A DNA stretch of 7,752 nucleotides from Bacteroidota bacterium (GTDB taxonomy: Bacteria > Bacteroidota > Bacteroidia > NS11-12g > UBA955). Every line of letters starts with the position of its first letter. Within the stretch, counting starts at the first letter, position 1. The stretch is from positions 1-7,752 of the forward strand of contig JAGWYC010000091.1 of the NCBI GenBank assembly GCA_018969565.1, given 5' to 3'. The translations under genes and the position numbers were made by a program. Below, piece by piece: positions 6,518-7,752 of the stretch. The notes beneath the pieces were generated by a model that was not told where the DNA came from, searched no databases, and worked only from the letters and a program-made list of their open reading frames with translations.

Positions 6518-6564
6518 ACCGGTAATCGAGTCTGCAACCGGGAGCGAAGCCTCGCGGTAGCCGC
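6518..6564 (+). repeat. Repeat left arm, copy 2
   Basis: This is a direct repeat of 6404-6450, 114 bases downstream and 42/47 identical. It keeps the small hairpin as GCGG-TAG-CCGC (6554-6564). GCCTCGCGG (6549-6557) is perfectly complementary to CCGCGAGGC at 6698-6706. Compared with copy 1, one G-C pair of this 9-bp stem is swapped to C-G. Confidence 0.85.
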
Positions 6565-6589
6565 AGCAAGGAGAAGATGCGACCGCAGA

Positions 6590-6639
6590 CCGGTCATCGA
6601 GTAGCTGTAGCGAAGCGAAGGCGTATCGAGATGTCAGGG
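6590..6639 (+). repeat. Repeat right arm, copy 2; 5' half of a large palindrome
   Basis: This 50-base unit shares both ends with 6454-6494 but has an expanded middle containing GTAGCGAAGCGAAGG. It faces the inverted copy at 6649-6700 across a 9-base loop. CGGTCA pairs with TGACCG, GAGTAG with CTACTC, CGTATCGA with TCGATACG, and GGG with CCC. Confidence 0.85.
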
Positions 6640-6648
6640 TCGCAAGAA

Positions 6649-6700
6649 CCCGTTATGTCACTTCGATACGGCTCACTCCGTTTCGCCTACTCAGTGACCG
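6649..6700 (-). repeat. Inverted repeat copy; 3' half of the large palindrome
   Basis: Read on the minus strand it begins CGGTCACTGAGTAGGCG and continues through CCGTATCGAAGTGACA to GGG, the same unit as the plus-strand right arms. With 6591-6639 it forms an imperfect palindrome spanning 6591-6700, with loop 6640-6648 and an internal mismatched section near the centre of each arm. Confidence 0.85.
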
Positions 6701-6720
6701 CGAGGCGTACTGAAATGACC
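6698..6720 (+). repeat. Partial right-arm copy
   Basis: CCGCGAGGCGTACTGAAATGACC matches CCGCCAGGC...GATGTCA of the first right arm (6469-6491) at 16 of 23 positions. Its CCGCGAGGC (6698-6706) is the perfect partner of GCCTCGCGG in left arm copy 2. It overlaps the end of the inverted copy by three bases. Confidence 0.6.
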
Positions 6721-6730
6721 TCAACTACAC

Positions 6731-7735
6731 TCACACCCCCCTCAACCCAAACGCATAGGTATAGCTGATGAGGTTCTTTTGAGCTTCGTTATTGAGCCAG
6801 GCGTCCTCGAGGTGGCTGAGTTGAATAATATCGTGGGTGCTGCTTGGCGCGAAATAGTCCGCAATCCTGTGTAGTACTTCCAGTTCCTCCGGCTGAAAAA
6901 CACCGGCATTAAAAGGCCTTCCCTTGCGCACTAAAAACTGCTCCCCGGTGTAACCCTGAGGAAATTCAGTAATGCGTACATCAATGTACCCCTCATTGTA
7001 AAGATACTCAAACAGGCTCTGGAAATTAACCGGAACGGGGCCCATGCTGATGGCCTTATAGCGAAGTCCGCTGATGGATTGGCATCGCTGGCGGAACATG
7101 GTAAAGTCCGCATAAAAAAGCAGCTTGTTGAGCTTGGTTTTATAGGGAGATAACTGCGATGAAAAGAATACCACCATCTCGGATATTTTTTCAAGACTGG
7201 GAAAACGATAGCCGGTGAAAATGTCGGCCTGTTGCGCCCCCAAAAGATATGCCCGAAGATTTGCCATGGGCTTATCGCGCTTTCTGCCCTCTGCCAGCGC
7301 TTCGGCTTTCTGGATGTACCGAATTCGGTACTTCTCATGAATGGTAGGACATAATTTCACCATGTCTATGAAATGCTCAGGATCTTCTGCCATTCTAATT
7401 AATCGGGCATTGGAAATACTCGGCATCTCACCCGCCTCGTACTGACGATAGGAATTCACTCCGAGCCCCAGAACTTCAGACATCCTGGCTGCAGGCAATC
7501 CGTATTGCGCACGAATAGCGCCGATTTCTTCAGGAAAAGGAATATGAAACCGTTCCCGGTACTGATGCAGCACCTGATCCATATTTAATGCATCCAGCTT
7601 TATGTCGGTGAATTGTTCACCACTTTCGGGACATAGATAATAGTGGAAGGTGATTTCAAAAACTTCCTTCCTGAATTCCATCTTGCGCTGTTCCATCTTC
7701 AGCGCCATTTCTTTTCCTGTTATCGGGCTTTTCAT
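6731..7735 (-). CDS. Antitoxin-like regulator: degenerate YgiT/MqsA-type N-terminus, HTH, SocA-like (Panacea) domain
   Basis: The 334-residue protein has three parts. Residues about 1-62 look like the YgiT/MqsA zinc-ribbon region: SPITGKEM (3-10) and CPESGEQF (35-42) sit where CPxCG motifs are expected, but only C35 remains, so zinc binding is unlikely. Residues about 66-115 form an Xre-like helix-turn-helix (PEEIGAIRAQYGL, then MSEVLGLGVNSYRQYEAGE). Residues about 178-320 resemble the SocA/DUF4065 'Panacea' antitoxin domain, with LNKLLFYAD (202-210), YKAISMGPVP (226-235) and LSHLEDAWLN (307-316). Panacea proteins are known to neutralise varied toxins encoded next to them; the HTH would bind DNA and likely autoregulate. 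Downstream (minus-strand sense) there is only the repeat cluster, so a toxin partner, if any, must lie upstream, beyond base 7752. The start is ATG 7735-7733; only 17 upstream bases are visible and no promoter is seen in them. The antitoxin role is inferred from domains. A stand-alone regulator is possible. Confidence 0.87.
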   Translation of the reverse strand: MKSPITGKEMALKMEQRKMEFRKEVFEITFHYYLCPESGEQFTDIKLDALNMDQVLHQYRERFHIPFPEEIGAIRAQYGLPAARMSEVLGLGVNSYRQYEAGEMPSISNARLIRMAEDPEHFIDMVKLCPTIHEKYRIRYIQKAEALAEGRKRDKPMANLRAYLLGAQQADIFTGYRFPSLEKISEMVVFFSSQLSPYKTKLNKLLFYADFTMFRQRCQSISGLRYKAISMGPVPVNFQSLFEYLYNEGYIDVRITEFPQGYTGEQFLVRKGRPFNAGVFQPEELEVLHRIADYFAPSSTHDIIQLSHLEDAWLNNEAQKNLISYTYAFGLRGV

Positions 7736-7752
7736 AGCGGTTGTCTGTAGGG

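Larger units (their letters stand above)
6364..6730. repeat. Gene-free interval filled by a REP/MITE-like palindromic repeat cluster
   Basis: This 367-base interval lies between two convergent genes and holds no credible gene. Nearly all of it is made of related short units. The recurring words are CCGGTCATCGAGT, CGTATCGA and ATGTCA(GGG), plus an inverted copy reading TCGATACG...CTACTCAGTGACCG. Two left-arm copies (6404-6450, 6518-6564), two right-arm copies (6454-6494, 6590-6639), one inverted copy (6649-6700) and one partial copy (6698-6720) can be drawn. No T tract follows any hairpin, so ordinary intrinsic terminators are not supported. The structure resembles REP/BIME or MITE-type elements that gather at the 3' ends of genes. 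No transposase is present in the window, so the source of mobility is unknown. Confidence 0.85.

Noticed and set aside
6404..6720. The repeat cluster as a CRISPR array
   Set aside because: The units are of unequal length, diverged, partly inverted and separated by irregular or no spacers. There are no cas genes.
6409..6768. Small open frames across the repeat cluster (6409-6597 minus, 6577-6768 plus)
   Set aside because: Their codons are made of the repeat units themselves, with no start context or recognisable product.

Overview
The window looks like chromosomal DNA from a member of the Bacteroidota, probably a moderately high-GC lineage near the Chitinophagales. The evidence for this is threefold. 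Gene starts lack Shine-Dalgarno sequences. A Bacteroidota-type promoter (TTTG, 19-base spacer, TACCTTTG) sits before the dehydrogenase gene, and related TTTGC motifs lie 6-14 bases before four other starts. The protein families also fit. The placement is inferred from sequence style, not from a database comparison.

Layout from left to right. (1) Bases 1-678, minus strand: the N-terminal membrane part of an ABC exporter half-molecule, cut by the window edge. (2) Bases 816-1919, plus strand and divergent from it: a leucine/branched-chain amino acid dehydrogenase with a strong promoter and a rho-independent terminator. (3) Bases 2001-3530, plus strand: a polytopic membrane protein resembling GT-C glycosyltransferases. 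(4) Bases 3540-4382, minus strand: a short-chain dehydrogenase/reductase, convergent with the previous gene across only 9 bases. (5) Bases 4549-6363, plus strand: a complete, canonical ABC exporter half-molecule (membrane domain plus ATPase). (6) Bases 6364-6730: no gene, but a dense cluster of related palindromic REP/MITE-like repeats between two convergent genes. (7) Bases 6731-7735, minus strand: a regulator/antitoxin-like protein with a degenerate YgiT/MqsA-type N-terminus, a helix-turn-helix and a C-terminal SocA-like (Panacea) domain.

The genes do not form one obvious operon. Every neighbouring pair but one is divergent or convergent, and the one co-directional pair (dehydrogenase, membrane protein) is split by a terminator. 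Most genes are therefore probably transcribed singly. The dehydrogenase would link branched-chain amino acids to their 2-oxo acids. The two exporters are related but distinct half-transporters, each of which may act as a homodimer.

The two most interesting items are the repeat cluster, where a 9-bp inverted-repeat stem recurs with a compensatory base change, and the Panacea-type protein, which has no toxin gene on its downstream side. I see no clear previously undescribed multi-gene system in this window.
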